The notes under the pieces are model-generated. The model was not told the DNA's origin. It searched no databases and saw only the letters and a program-made list of their open reading frames with translations. Position numbers and translations under genes: made by a program. DNA of 64,000 nucleotides from Runella rosea (lineage in GTDB: Bacteria; Bacteroidota; Bacteroidia; Cytophagales; Spirosomataceae), in NCBI RefSeq assembly GCF_003325355.1, contig NZ_CP030850.1:1984001-2048000 (forward strand), in the 5' to 3' direction. Below are positions 44,447 through 53,610 of the stretch, in pieces. Positions within the stretch are counted from its first letter, which is position 1, and each line of letters opens with the position of its first letter.

Positions 44447-44809
44447 TTAAACGTAGGCGGGCACGTTGTAAATACGCTCGTAGAGCAGGCTATTCAGTTC
44501 AAGCATAAATTTAGTCCCTTCCAGCAATTCACGCAAGTGGACCAAATCACAAAGGGTTAATTTCAGCGAAAGATTTGCTTGGGGAGCCTCAATGACTTCA
44601 AAATCATATTCGTCCGAAAGGTTGAAAATCATCGCGTGTAAATCTACATTGTCGACTTTCTGCTTAAAATTCAGAAAATCGTTGATTCTGAAAGCCATTT
44701 TATACCCTGCAAATTCTACCATAATTCGAGCCGAACGATCACATTGATAGGTCGTTCCTTTTGAATTGGTGTAAAGTTCGTTTATGTAGGTTGCTTCACT
44801 AATCATCAC
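44447..44809 (-). CDS. hypothetical protein, 120 aa
   Basis: Not recognised. It is a soluble protein with 'YKMAFRINDFLNFKQKVDNV' and a C-terminal helix-rich 'LTLCDLVHLRELLEGTKFML'. There is no signal peptide or membrane segment. Proteins of this shape occur as single-copy unknowns in Bacteroidota. A second ATG directly follows the first. Confidence 0.65.
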   Translation of the reverse strand: MMISEATYINELYTNSKGTTYQCDRSARIMVEFAGYKMAFRINDFLNFKQKVDNVDLHAMIFNLSDEYDFEVIEAPQANLSLKLTLCDLVHLRELLEGTKFMLELNSLLYERIYNVPAYV

Positions 44810-44860
44810 GGCAAATATACGCGATTTTATGCTCTTTATTTAGAGTCAATCAAAATAAAC

Positions 44861-45379
44861 CTAAAAACTTGGTGTTTTATCGGCCAATAGTACCGTATCG
44901 GCCACGGCACCAGTGCGGGGCGCGCCTGCCTCAATCCAACGTCGAATAAATTCAATCTGCCCCTTGTAAAGAGCTTTTCCGTTTAGGGGCATGGGCGTAC
45001 CGTAGCTTTTGCCGCCGTGGTGCGCGCCGCCTTCCCAATTAAGTTTATGAAAAAGTAAACTTTGCAGTGAAAAATACGGCAAGACACGCTTCAACTTATC
45101 TTCCACCGCATTTTGATTTTTAGGGTCTTTGTTGAATAAATAATCGTAGGATTTACCCGTGGCAAGCACTAAACCGTGTTGACTGAAAGTAGATTCCTGC
45201 TCCGAAGCATGGCAACCCGAAGTGGCACAGGTAGGTGTAAAAATACGTTCCTGAATTAACTCAAACGAGGCTTTTGCAACGGGCGCCGTTGTTGGCTCTT
45301 CGTTTTTCTTGCAGGCATTGAAGGTCATCCCAACGATTCCTGTAAGCAATATAGTTAGCAGTAAAGGTCTGATGCTCAT
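44861..45379 (-). CDS. lipoprotein with a cytochrome c-like CX4CH motif
   Basis: The 172-residue protein has a lipoprotein signal with Cys about 22 ('GIVGMTFNACKKNE'). The motif 'FTPTCATSGCHASE' gives C-x4-C-H, as in the exported PSCyt-like proteins of Bacteroidota and Planctomycetes that are annotated as cytochrome c-like. Canonical haem attachment is CxxCH, so haem binding is uncertain. It later has 'GTPMPLNGKALYKGQIEFIRRWIEAGAP', typical of that group ('I-RWI--GA'). Confidence 0.75.
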   Translation of the reverse strand: MSIRPLLLTILLTGIVGMTFNACKKNEEPTTAPVAKASFELIQERIFTPTCATSGCHASEQESTFSQHGLVLATGKSYDYLFNKDPKNQNAVEDKLKRVLPYFSLQSLLFHKLNWEGGAHHGGKSYGTPMPLNGKALYKGQIEFIRRWIEAGAPRTGAVADTVLLADKTPSF

Positions 45380-45465
45380 ACCACAGTTTTTTTAATGACC
45401 ATTATGATTAAAAAGTAAACGAAAATGCATTCTTTTTGTTACACCCTACTTCTTATCCCTTCTCC

Positions 45466-46341
45466 TTACTTCATCGTCGTCAGTAGTACCCCCGCCAATA
45501 CCAAAACCCCTCCGATGATGGTTGTCAATGTCAGTTCTTCTCCCAAAAGCGTAACGGCAATAATGGCCGCAAAAACGGGGGTCAAGTTTCCTACGACGGC
45601 GGCTTTGGTAGCGCCTATTTTTTGAACGGCTTCATAATACCAAATAAACCCCAGCGCGGTGGCGGTCATTGCCATGTACACTACCGCCGCCAATGCCTGC
45701 CAACTTGCTTGTTCCAAACGTTCGATTAATCCATGTTGAAGTGCAGGGATAAACAACAAAACCGCGCCAATCAGCGCCGAGAAAGAACTAAGCGACAGCG
45801 CAGGAATGGTTTTCAGCGCTACTCGGCCAATGAGCGTATAAACCGTCCAACTCAAAACACAGCCCATGATGAGCAATTCGCCCAACCCCCAGGTTGTGTT
45901 GGAAAGAAGGGATGAAAAATCACCGCGAGCAAGCACAACAGCCGCCCCAAAAATAGACAACGCAATGCCCGCCCATTTGATAACAGACACCTGCTCCCCT
46001 AAAAAAAGCCAACTTCCCAGCGTAATCGTAATGGGCGCAAAGGCAATTACGAGCGAGGCTCGTACCGTAGGCATATACTGAATACCACTGAAAAAGAACA
46101 AGTTATATAAAAACACCCCCATTAGTGCAGAGATAAACACCAACCCCCATTGCTTGGGGGTAAGAGAAGGAATTTTGCCGTTGGTTTTGTAAAGATAAGC
46201 CATCAATAGCATCGCTCCGATGACAAACCGCAGGAAGGCCGTTGAATAAGGTCCTAAAGATTGAACGGCGATTTTGCCCGCCGCGAAATTAGTGCCCCAG
46301 AAAAAAACGGTAGCGATGAGTTTAAAGTAGGTAAGACGCAT
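45466..46341 (-). CDS. EamA/DMT family transporter
   Basis: The 291-residue protein has ten membrane helices in two EamA repeats ('FFWGTNFAAGKIAVQSLGP' and 'SWTVYTLIGRVALKTIPAL'), the standard drug/metabolite transporter layout. Members export amino acids or other metabolites; substrate unknown. The ATG at 46341 matches the family start 'MRLTYFKLIATVFFWGTNFA'. Confidence 0.9.
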   Translation of the reverse strand: MRLTYFKLIATVFFWGTNFAAGKIAVQSLGPYSTAFLRFVIGAMLLMAYLYKTNGKIPSLTPKQWGLVFISALMGVFLYNLFFFSGIQYMPTVRASLVIAFAPITITLGSWLFLGEQVSVIKWAGIALSIFGAAVVLARGDFSSLLSNTTWGLGELLIMGCVLSWTVYTLIGRVALKTIPALSLSSFSALIGAVLLFIPALQHGLIERLEQASWQALAAVVYMAMTATALGFIWYYEAVQKIGATKAAVVGNLTPVFAAIIAVTLLGEELTLTTIIGGVLVLAGVLLTTMK

Positions 46342-46481
46342 GAACAAACGATAAAAGAGGCTTTCTGAAATGTACTGTTTAAAGTACAAAAAAACACCGC
46401 CCGAAAGTTCAATGCTACCCGCAAATGAAACCTTGAAATAAGTGCCCTTTGAACGAATTTACCCAACTATCAAAGCCTTTC

Positions 46482-47675
46482 CTACGGCGTTTTTGTTTCG
46501 GTTTCTCCGTGGGGAGTTGGCAAAAAGCTTTTACTGGCGGCCTTGATATTGAGCAGTGAGCGCACCATTCGGAAAATCAATTGAAATAGGAGAAGAAAAT
46601 CTTTGGCAGAAATTTTCTTCCAAAGATACCCCGGAATAGAAATAGCAAGGGTAAAAGCAAGAACGCCCAGCAGGCTCCCCATCGTGACTAAAATCGGAAT
46701 ATTTAAGAATACCAAACCAATCAATACGCCCAGTCCTAAAACCGCCAGCAACAACGTACGCGGCATAATCAATCCTTTTAGGTAAGCGTTGAAGGCATGG
46801 AAATTTCCTTTAAACAACTGCGCGAATCCAGTCGTAAAATAAAACTTAATAAAGTGAATCTGGGCCGCAATCCACCGAGAGCGCTGCCGCTCAAAGACCG
46901 CTAGGTTTTGTACTTTTTCATCATAAATGTATGCGTCCTTCAGGTATGCAATATGAAAACCATCCAACAATAGATTCATTTCCAACTCTTTATCATACCC
47001 TCCAATGGTTTGGAGGCGACTCATTCCGTGCATCATTGCATCGGGCACGAACGCCATCCCCGACCCGATCAACGAAGCCGACATGCCCAACGCCCGTTGG
47101 CCCGCGCGAAAAAGATGGTTGTTGACTTCTTCGTTCATCGCATCAAAAACCGCCACACTGGTATTGGTATTTTTGGCCACCCGATGCCCCTGTACTACTT
47201 TCCAGCCTTGGTCAAAGGCCAAATTGATGCGTTGCAAAAAATCGGGGCGCATGTGATTGTCGGCGTCGGAGACCATCACAATATCATAGGTATTTCGGGG
47301 AAGTTGGTGCAGCGCATACGCAATTGACTTTTGCACCGTAGATTGCTCAAACTCTACCGTAATGACTTTAATGGGATAAGTCGCCAGTTTTTGGAGGGTT
47401 TCGGGCAAAAAAGAATCTGCAATGACAAACAAATCAAAATTACTTTTTGGATAGTCAAGTTGAAGGTTCGCTTCCACCGAATCAATAATCACTTTATCTT
47501 CTTTGTAGGCTGGAATCAGCACCGCGATTTTTCGTATCAGCGTAGGTTTGGTTGAAATAGAAACATCGTCAGCTTTGCCTAAACGACCCGCAACCGCCGA
47601 CAACAATAAATACAAAACATTAAATACCAAATAGATAACTATTGGCATTAGGAGAAAATATCCAAAAAATTGCAT
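46482..47675 (-). CDS. membrane-bound family 2 glycosyltransferase
   Basis: The 397-residue protein has an N-terminal membrane helix (about 4-25), a GT2 domain ('IAVLIPAYKEDKVIIDSVEA', DxD-like 'DIVMVSDADNHMRP', 'GGYDKELEMNLLLDG' and 'QRSRWIAAQ' as QxxRW) and two to three C-terminal membrane helices. The QxxRW motif points to a processive or cellulose-synthase-like enzyme. It reads away from the CBM6 enzyme gene; the 271-bp AT-rich gap 47676-47946 shows no feature I can support. Confidence 0.88.
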   Translation of the reverse strand: MQFFGYFLLMPIVIYLVFNVLYLLLSAVAGRLGKADDVSISTKPTLIRKIAVLIPAYKEDKVIIDSVEANLQLDYPKSNFDLFVIADSFLPETLQKLATYPIKVITVEFEQSTVQKSIAYALHQLPRNTYDIVMVSDADNHMRPDFLQRINLAFDQGWKVVQGHRVAKNTNTSVAVFDAMNEEVNNHLFRAGQRALGMSASLIGSGMAFVPDAMMHGMSRLQTIGGYDKELEMNLLLDGFHIAYLKDAYIYDEKVQNLAVFERQRSRWIAAQIHFIKFYFTTGFAQLFKGNFHAFNAYLKGLIMPRTLLLAVLGLGVLIGLVFLNIPILVTMGSLLGVLAFTLAISIPGYLWKKISAKDFLLLFQLIFRMVRSLLNIKAASKSFLPTPHGETETKTP

Positions 47676-47946
47676 TAGGAAGATTGTATTTTCGGTGGAA
47701 ATAAAACGTTTTTTTTCAATCGTTGAATAGTCATGGCAAAATACACTTAATGTATTTCAAAAAAAACTAACCGCTCTAATAAAAAGGCGTAAAAAAAGCC
47801 AAGCTTTCAATACAATTATTCCTAAAAGTTATATTTCTAATTGTTTGAGTACAACAATGACTCTAATCTTTTGATATTATTTTAATTATTTTTAACTAAT
47901 ATGCCAATTATATTAAGTACTACAACTCCAACGTTTACGAAGCTTT

Positions 47947-50900
47947 ATGAAAAAACTCTATCTAAATGTACTCCTGCTGTTATTAACCATAAGCGTTTTC
48001 GCTCAGAAAGCCATTCCGGGCAAAATTGAGGCTGAAGCATACGATGCCATGAGCGGCATTGCAACTGAAAACACCCAAGATACTGGCGGTGGCCTAAATG
48101 TAGGCTGGATTGAAGACAACGATTGGATGGATTATAATGTCAATGTTCCAGTCAGCGGGACGTATAAGTTCAGTTTCAGAACCGCCAAGGGATTTGGCGA
48201 TGGCACCCTTGAAGTAAGAACAACCAATGGCACAGTGCTGGGTTCGGTCGTTTTGCCGTTTACTGGCGGCTGGCAAGGATGGGGGACATCGAGCATCATT
48301 ATTCCGCTCACGGCCGGACAACAAACCTTACGTATTTACGCCAAATACGGCTCATGGAACTTCAACTGGTTTGAAGTAGAAAAATACAACGCCATTCCGG
48401 GCAGAATCGAAGCCGAAAACTATGATGTCATGAGCGGCATCAATACCGAAAACACCCAAGACACGGGCGGCGGTTTAAACATTGGCTGGATTAACGACGG
48501 AGACTGGATGGACTACACGGTCAACGTGGCCGCTTCAGGAATTTATACCTTCGGTTTTAGGGTGGCCAAAGGATACGGCGACGGTACCATTGAAGTAAAA
48601 TCTGCCACTGGCGCGGTACTTGGCTCCATTGTGTTGCCCTACACGGGCGGGTGGCAAGGATGGGCCACGGCCAAGGTTTTTATTCCACTCACCGCTGGCC
48701 AACAAACACTGCGCATTTATGCCAAGCATGGCGACTGGAATTTCAACTGGTTTGAGGTCACGGGCAGCCGACCGATTCTTGGAAAAACCGAAGCCGAAGA
48801 CTACGACGTTGTCAGCGACGTAAAACCCGAAAATACCCAAGACGTAGGCGGGGGATCCAATGTAGGTTGGATTGATGACAACGATTGGCTCGATTATCAC
48901 TTCAGCGTCGACGAAGCCGCCACTTATAAGTTTACTTTCCGCATCGCCAAACCTTACGGAGATGGCAAACTCGAACTCCGAAACGCTTCAGGCGGCGTTT
49001 TAAGTGCCCTTACCCTGCCTGTTACGGGAGGCTGGCAAACCTGGGATACAGTCAGCACTACAGTTGCGCTGCCAGTAGGGAAGCAAATTATTAGAATTTA
49101 CGCCGTTAACGGCAGTTGGAATTTTAATTGGTTTAACGTAACGAAAGGGGCTAATACCCAGATTCAATCGGTCATTAATTTTGGAGCTTTACCCCAAAAA
49201 ACAGTCGGTGATGCGCCTTTTGATTTGGTCGCCTCCAGTAACCAGAACCAAACGCCCATTACTTTTACTTCTTCCAACCCAGCGGTTGCTTCGGTATCCA
49301 ACGTCTCTGGTGTTTGGAAAGCCACCATTCTGACGGCGGGTACGACCACCATTACGGCTTCACAGGCTGGCAATACCAGCTACCTGTCAGCAAATAATGT
49401 TAACCAAACCCTAACCGTTGTTACCGCTACTCCACCGCCGCCGCCCTATACTGGGGTTAAAATTCCGATTCAAGCCGCCCGCTGGTATCAGCTCAATAAC
49501 GCGCCCAAAGGTTTGGAAGGCTTATTTGACAACGTGACCGACGTGACCGTGCATACTGGCTACAGCAAAGTGTTGGAGAATTATGATGCTTACTACCCAC
49601 TTTTGGAAGGCGAACAAATGACAATTGACCGTATCAAATTCTTTGACGGAGAAGGCTCTTTTGCCGACAAACCCATGACGCTCTCGATTATCACCAGCGA
49701 TTGGCGGCGGATTCCTGTTGCTACGTTTACGGGAGAAGTGTATAACGGCTGGGTAGGTCCCTATTCAGGCCGCTCTACCACGGGCGATGCGAAATTCAAC
49801 TTAGATTCTGCCATTACCAATGCGCGTTATTTGGTCATCAACGCCTGGTGGGGTTATCCTACCGAAATAGAATTGTACGGTGCTTATACGCCGCCGTCGG
49901 CCACATCAAACGGCCCTTACCGCCAAAAATCCATTAAATTGAAGGAAATGATTGGCGTCAACGCGTTTGAGTGGGATTTTGAGGAAGCTTGGGACAACCG
50001 TATCAGTGAAACCAAACTGAAGGCCATGAAGACCTTCGGCGGAATACGCCACTACATCGACTGGGAAAAACTAGAACCCAACGAAGGAGGTTATACCTTC
50101 AACCCCACCCACAGCGGCAGCTGGGATTATGACGGCCTCTATACACGCCTCAAAGCTGAAGGCATGGAGGTATTGGCCTGTATCAAAACCATTCCACCGT
50201 GGATGACCGCTACCTATCCCGAAGGAGAAAGAGACTCAGAGAATGTTCCGCTACGGTACGGCAAGAATTTTTCGGACCCACTTTCGTACATAGAACAGGC
50301 AAAAGTCGCATTTCAGTATGCCGCTCGGTACGGAAACAACCCCAATGTCAACCCCGCCTTACTGAGTGTGGATACCCGCCAGCGCTGGAACGGCGACGGC
50401 ATCAACGAAGTCAAAATCGGGTTGAACCTCATCAAATACATCGAGTGCGACAACGAGCGCGATAAGTGGTGGAAGGGCCGTAAAGCCTACCAAACAGGCC
50501 GCGAATACGCCGCCAATTTATCCGCTTTCTACGATGGACATAAAAACACGATGGGTCCTGGCGTAGGCGTAAAAAACGCCGACCCTTCTATCAAAATTGT
50601 CATTGCGGGATTGGCGTCTCCCTTTATCGGGGTTGATTACATCAAAGGAATGATTGACTGGTGCAAAGAATTTCGCGGGTACCGCCCTGACGGAAGCGTC
50701 AACTTGTGTTGGGACGTGATTAACTACCATTTTTATCCCGACAATGCGTCTTCTACGCAAGACGGGACTGGCACACGCGGCGTAGCGCCAGAAGTATCAA
50801 CGGCGGGGATAGTGACCGAAAAATTCATCCAATTGGCCCAAAAAGAATCGCAAGATATGCCTGTCTGGATGAGCGAAACCGGCTATGACGTCAATCAAGG

Positions 50901-51771
50901 AAGTCCGCTTAAAGCCATTGCCATCGGCAATAAGTCGGTCTTACAGACCCAAGCCGACTGGATATTGAGAAATGCCCTTTTCTACGCCCGAAAAGGTATC
51001 GAACGGGTTTATTTTTACCAAACTTACGACTACGATATCAATAATCCTACGCAATTCGGTTCTTCTGGGCTACTCAACAACAACCAAACACGCAAACCAG
51101 CGGCGGATTTTCTGTACCAAACCAACCGTCAATTCGGGCAGTATACGTACAAAGAAACCCTCCAAAACAACCCCATCATCGACCGCTACGAGCTCAACGG
51201 TAAATCGGCGTATGCGCTGGTTATTCCCGACGAAACAGGTCGTACGGGCTCGGCAACGTTAAATTTGGGAAGCGCCACCTCGGCCAAAATCTACACGCCA
51301 ACCATCGGCCGCGACACCATGAACGTAGAATTGGTCAGCACCACGCAGGGGCAATTGACCGTCACCGTGACTGAAACGCCTATTTTTATTGTAGCCTCCG
51401 ACCAAGTAGTCAGTAGCACCACCGACTCTACATCGACTCCAATAGCCCGCATTGGCGACAAAACCAACGCCACCTTTGCCCCGAAAGAGTTAGTTGCCGA
51501 AAACGTTAAACTACACGACATCGTCACCGTCTACCCTAACCCATCCACCGATTACGTATTGGTTTCGTTTGAAAGTACCAGTCGGGAAAAATTGCAGGTC
51601 CGCATTTTCAACGCCAATCTGGGCATCCTCCACCGTGAAGCAACGTTCACTAAAACGGCAACTTCATTTTCCGAAAGGGTGGACGTGTCAAATTTACTGC
51701 CTGGTGCTTACATCATCGAGATTCAGCAAGGCAACCAACGCGCCTTCCGTAAAATCGTAAAAGCGCCTTAA
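47947..51771 (+). CDS. secreted multi-domain glycoside hydrolase-like protein with three CBM6 modules and T9SS type A sorting domain
   Basis: The 1274-residue protein has a signal peptide (1-19), three tandem CBM6 modules (about 22-400), an Ig-like domain (about 405-495), a proline linker, a beta domain (about 505-650), and a clan GH-A-like barrel (about 660-1090). Candidate catalytic residues are Glu near 837 in 'ECDNERDKWW' and Glu near 976 in 'MSETGYD'. The C-terminal 80 residues from 'VYPNPSTDYVLVSF' form a type A sorting domain, so it is sent out by type IX secretion and anchored or released. Substrate unknown; it may act on the polysaccharide made next door or on plant/algal glycans. 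Confidence 0.88.
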   Translation: MKKLYLNVLLLLLTISVFAQKAIPGKIEAEAYDAMSGIATENTQDTGGGLNVGWIEDNDWMDYNVNVPVSGTYKFSFRTAKGFGDGTLEVRTTNGTVLGSVVLPFTGGWQGWGTSSIIIPLTAGQQTLRIYAKYGSWNFNWFEVEKYNAIPGRIEAENYDVMSGINTENTQDTGGGLNIGWINDGDWMDYTVNVAASGIYTFGFRVAKGYGDGTIEVKSATGAVLGSIVLPYTGGWQGWATAKVFIPLTAGQQTLRIYAKHGDWNFNWFEVTGSRPILGKTEAEDYDVVSDVKPENTQDVGGGSNVGWIDDNDWLDYHFSVDEAATYKFTFRIAKPYGDGKLELRNASGGVLSALTLPVTGGWQTWDTVSTTVALPVGKQIIRIYAVNGSWNFNWFNVTKGANTQIQSVINFGALPQKTVGDAPFDLVASSNQNQTPITFTSSNPAVASVSNVSGVWKATILTAGTTTITASQAGNTSYLSANNVNQTLTVVTATPPPPPYTGVKIPIQAARWYQLNNAPKGLEGLFDNVTDVTVHTGYSKVLENYDAYYPLLEGEQMTIDRIKFFDGEGSFADKPMTLSIITSDWRRIPVATFTGEVYNGWVGPYSGRSTTGDAKFNLDSAITNARYLVINAWWGYPTEIELYGAYTPPSATSNGPYRQKSIKLKEMIGVNAFEWDFEEAWDNRISETKLKAMKTFGGIRHYIDWEKLEPNEGGYTFNPTHSGSWDYDGLYTRLKAEGMEVLACIKTIPPWMTATYPEGERDSENVPLRYGKNFSDPLSYIEQAKVAFQYAARYGNNPNVNPALLSVDTRQRWNGDGINEVKIGLNLIKYIECDNERDKWWKGRKAYQTGREYAANLSAFYDGHKNTMGPGVGVKNADPSIKIVIAGLASPFIGVDYIKGMIDWCKEFRGYRPDGSVNLCWDVINYHFYPDNASSTQDGTGTRGVAPEVSTAGIVTEKFIQLAQKESQDMPVWMSETGYDVNQGSPLKAIAIGNKSVLQTQADWILRNALFYARKGIERVYFYQTYDYDINNPTQFGSSGLLNNNQTRKPAADFLYQTNRQFGQYTYKETLQNNPIIDRYELNGKSAYALVIPDETGRTGSATLNLGSATSAKIYTPTIGRDTMNVELVSTTQGQLTVTVTETPIFIVASDQVVSSTTDSTSTPIARIGDKTNATFAPKELVAENVKLHDIVTVYPNPSTDYVLVSFESTSREKLQVRIFNANLGILHREATFTKTATSFSERVDVSNLLPGAYIIEIQQGNQRAFRKIVKAP
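48010..49142 (+). repeat. three tandem CBM6-encoding repeats
   Basis: Three units of about 380 bp encode modules with the shared frame 'ENTQD-GGG-N-GWI-D-DW-DY' and a shared end 'WNFNWF'. The first two are closest to each other and the third is more diverged, indicating in-gene duplication. They are parts of the CDS, not mobile repeats. Confidence 0.85.
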
Positions 51772-51784
51772 TATTTAGTACGTA

Positions 51785-51831
51785 CCACCAAAAACCCCCG
51801 CGAAGCGTTTCTTGGCGGGGGTTTTTAGTGG
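51785..51831 (+). terminator. strong terminator after the CBM6 enzyme gene
   Basis: A 17-bp stem with one mismatch (51785-51801 with 51815-51831) including GCGGGGG and an internal T5 run. It lies 13 bp after the stop and can also end the minus-strand polysaccharide operon. Confidence 0.88.
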
Positions 51832-51914
51832 TAAAAAGCTATTTATCTTACACAAAAACAAGTTTTGAGAAACTTGCTACACTAATCCGAAAACCTGCTT
51901 TGCTAAGCCCAATT

Positions 51915-52700
51915 TCAATGCGGGCGGGTAAAACGTAAATCGTAGTTGTATTTGATTTGCCGATACAGCGTCCGTGCTAGGCGTATGAATGGATTATTGC
52001 TTTGTTGACGCCAGTTATTACGCTGCACCGTGCTGGGTTCATTGTCCGAATTTACTTGGTCAAATAACCCTTTGAAGTCATCGTAAAACAGGCCCGTACC
52101 TTTATTTTGAATGAAGGCGAGGCACATCATATACTCTGCTTTATCCGACTTAATCCCTTCTACGTAACGCCCAAATTTGTTCAAAAACGTGCTACGCCGC
52201 AGGTGCGGGTGGTCGCTGTAGAAGTAAATTTTATCGTATTTGGCCGACCAAGGTTTATAGACCATGCGCGAAAACCCTTCTTTAAACGGCTCCAAATGGG
52301 CATACTCATAATAGGCATAAAAACGCACCATGTCCAAAGACGCATCGTCATTGAGAAAACCAAGTGCAGCTTTCAGCTTGGGGATAAAGGCGGGTTTAGG
52401 AATAAAATCCTCCTGCACATAGAGCGTATACGGCGTTGTTACGGCCTCCTGCCCTTTGTTGAGATTATTGGCCAACCCTTTGTTTTTAGGCGTCGTAATG
52501 AGCCGAAACGGAAAACGTTTACGCATCTCTTCCATAGCCTGTTGATGCTCGGGCTTGCTGGCGTCATCTGAAACCACAATGTCTTCAAATGAACAGGAAA
52601 TAGCATCAAATGCTTTTAGCAAACGTTCCAGCGAACTGCTGCGATTGTAATGCGTAATGAGCAATGTAACGCCAGGGAAATGGTTCTCCGCTTTAGCCAT
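51915..52700 (-). CDS. family 2 glycosyltransferase (paralogue of the next gene)
   Basis: The 261-residue GT-A enzyme has 'VTLLITHYNRSSSLERLLKA', the nucleotide motif 'IVVSDDASKPEH' and 'PYTLYVQEDFIPK' (acidic metal site). It has no membrane segment. It is clearly a duplicate of the gene at 52785-53576, with which it shares whole blocks such as 'HPHLRRSTFLNKFGRYVEG'. It is the last gene of the minus-strand polysaccharide run. Confidence 0.9.
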   Translation of the reverse strand: MAKAENHFPGVTLLITHYNRSSSLERLLKAFDAISCSFEDIVVSDDASKPEHQQAMEEMRKRFPFRLITTPKNKGLANNLNKGQEAVTTPYTLYVQEDFIPKPAFIPKLKAALGFLNDDASLDMVRFYAYYEYAHLEPFKEGFSRMVYKPWSAKYDKIYFYSDHPHLRRSTFLNKFGRYVEGIKSDKAEYMMCLAFIQNKGTGLFYDDFKGLFDQVNSDNEPSTVQRNNWRQQSNNPFIRLARTLYRQIKYNYDLRFTRPH

Positions 52701-52784
52701 CGGGTCTATCTTTTAGGAAAATACACATTCGCCGCTGTCTCGGCTACTTTTTCAGTAAGCCTCTGACGACCAATACGATATTTT

Positions 52785-53576
52785 TTATTTGAAAGTAATA
52801 AGTTCAACTGTGTTTTTTAACAATCGGAATTTTAGATAAAACCACCGCAAGGCCATAAAAGCGGGATTGGTGCTTTCGCGCCAACTACTCCGTTGAATGG
52901 TACTGGGTTCATCACTGGAATTCTTTTGGTCAAAAAGGGTAGTAAATTCATTAAAAAACAGGCCTTTACCCTTCTTTTTTAGCACCGACAAACACATCAA
53001 AAACTCGGTACGGTCTGATTTAATGCCTTCGACATACTTGCCAAACTTGTCCAAAAACGTGCTTCGACGCAAATGCGGGTGGTCGCTGTAGTAGTAAAAT
53101 TTCAGGTGGTCGGTGTACCATACCCACGGTTTAAAAACCATCAACGAATAGCCTTTAGCGTGGGGTTTGAGGTATGGATAGGCAAAATAGGCGTAAAAAC
53201 GCACAATATCCAGCTCGTCATCTAGCTCCATAAACGCCAATGCGTCTTTGAAATGCGTCACGAAGGCAGGTTTTGGCACAAAATCTTCCTGAACGTACAG
53301 GGTGTAGGGCGATTTTACCGCCGCTTGTCCTTTATTGATGTTGTTACCCAACCCTTTGTTTTGGGGTGTCGAAACCAACGTAAATCCGTATTTTTCTTTC
53401 ATTGCCTCTACCGCCTTAAAATGCTCGGGCTTACTGGCATCGTCAGAGACCACGATGTCGTCAAACACGCAACCTAAGTTTTGAAATGATATTAACAAAC
53501 GCTCCAACGAACTGCTGCGATTGTAATGAGTGATGAGCAACGTGACACCCGCAAAATGATTGGCAGAGGTTACCAT
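52785..53576 (-). CDS. family 2 glycosyltransferase (paralogue of the previous gene)
   Basis: The 263-residue GT-A enzyme is similar along its whole length to the gene at 51915-52700 ('VTLLITHYNRSSSLERLL', 'IVVSDDASKPEHFKAV', 'SPYTLYVQEDFVPK'). The two differ most in the middle and at the C-terminus, where acceptor recognition is expected, so they may add different sugars or linkages. It lies 34 bp downstream of the T9SS cargo gene. Confidence 0.9.
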   Translation of the reverse strand: MVTSANHFAGVTLLITHYNRSSSLERLLISFQNLGCVFDDIVVSDDASKPEHFKAVEAMKEKYGFTLVSTPQNKGLGNNINKGQAAVKSPYTLYVQEDFVPKPAFVTHFKDALAFMELDDELDIVRFYAYFAYPYLKPHAKGYSLMVFKPWVWYTDHLKFYYYSDHPHLRRSTFLDKFGKYVEGIKSDRTEFLMCLSVLKKKGKGLFFNEFTTLFDQKNSSDEPSTIQRSSWRESTNPAFMALRWFYLKFRLLKNTVELITFK

Positions 53577-53610
53577 AAGTTTAAAAAGATTGGCAAAAGG
53601 TTAATTTCAA

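Noticed and set aside
48010-49142. regular repeats as a CRISPR or mobile repeat array
   Set aside because: The repeats are in frame, about 380 bp long and encode CBM6 modules.
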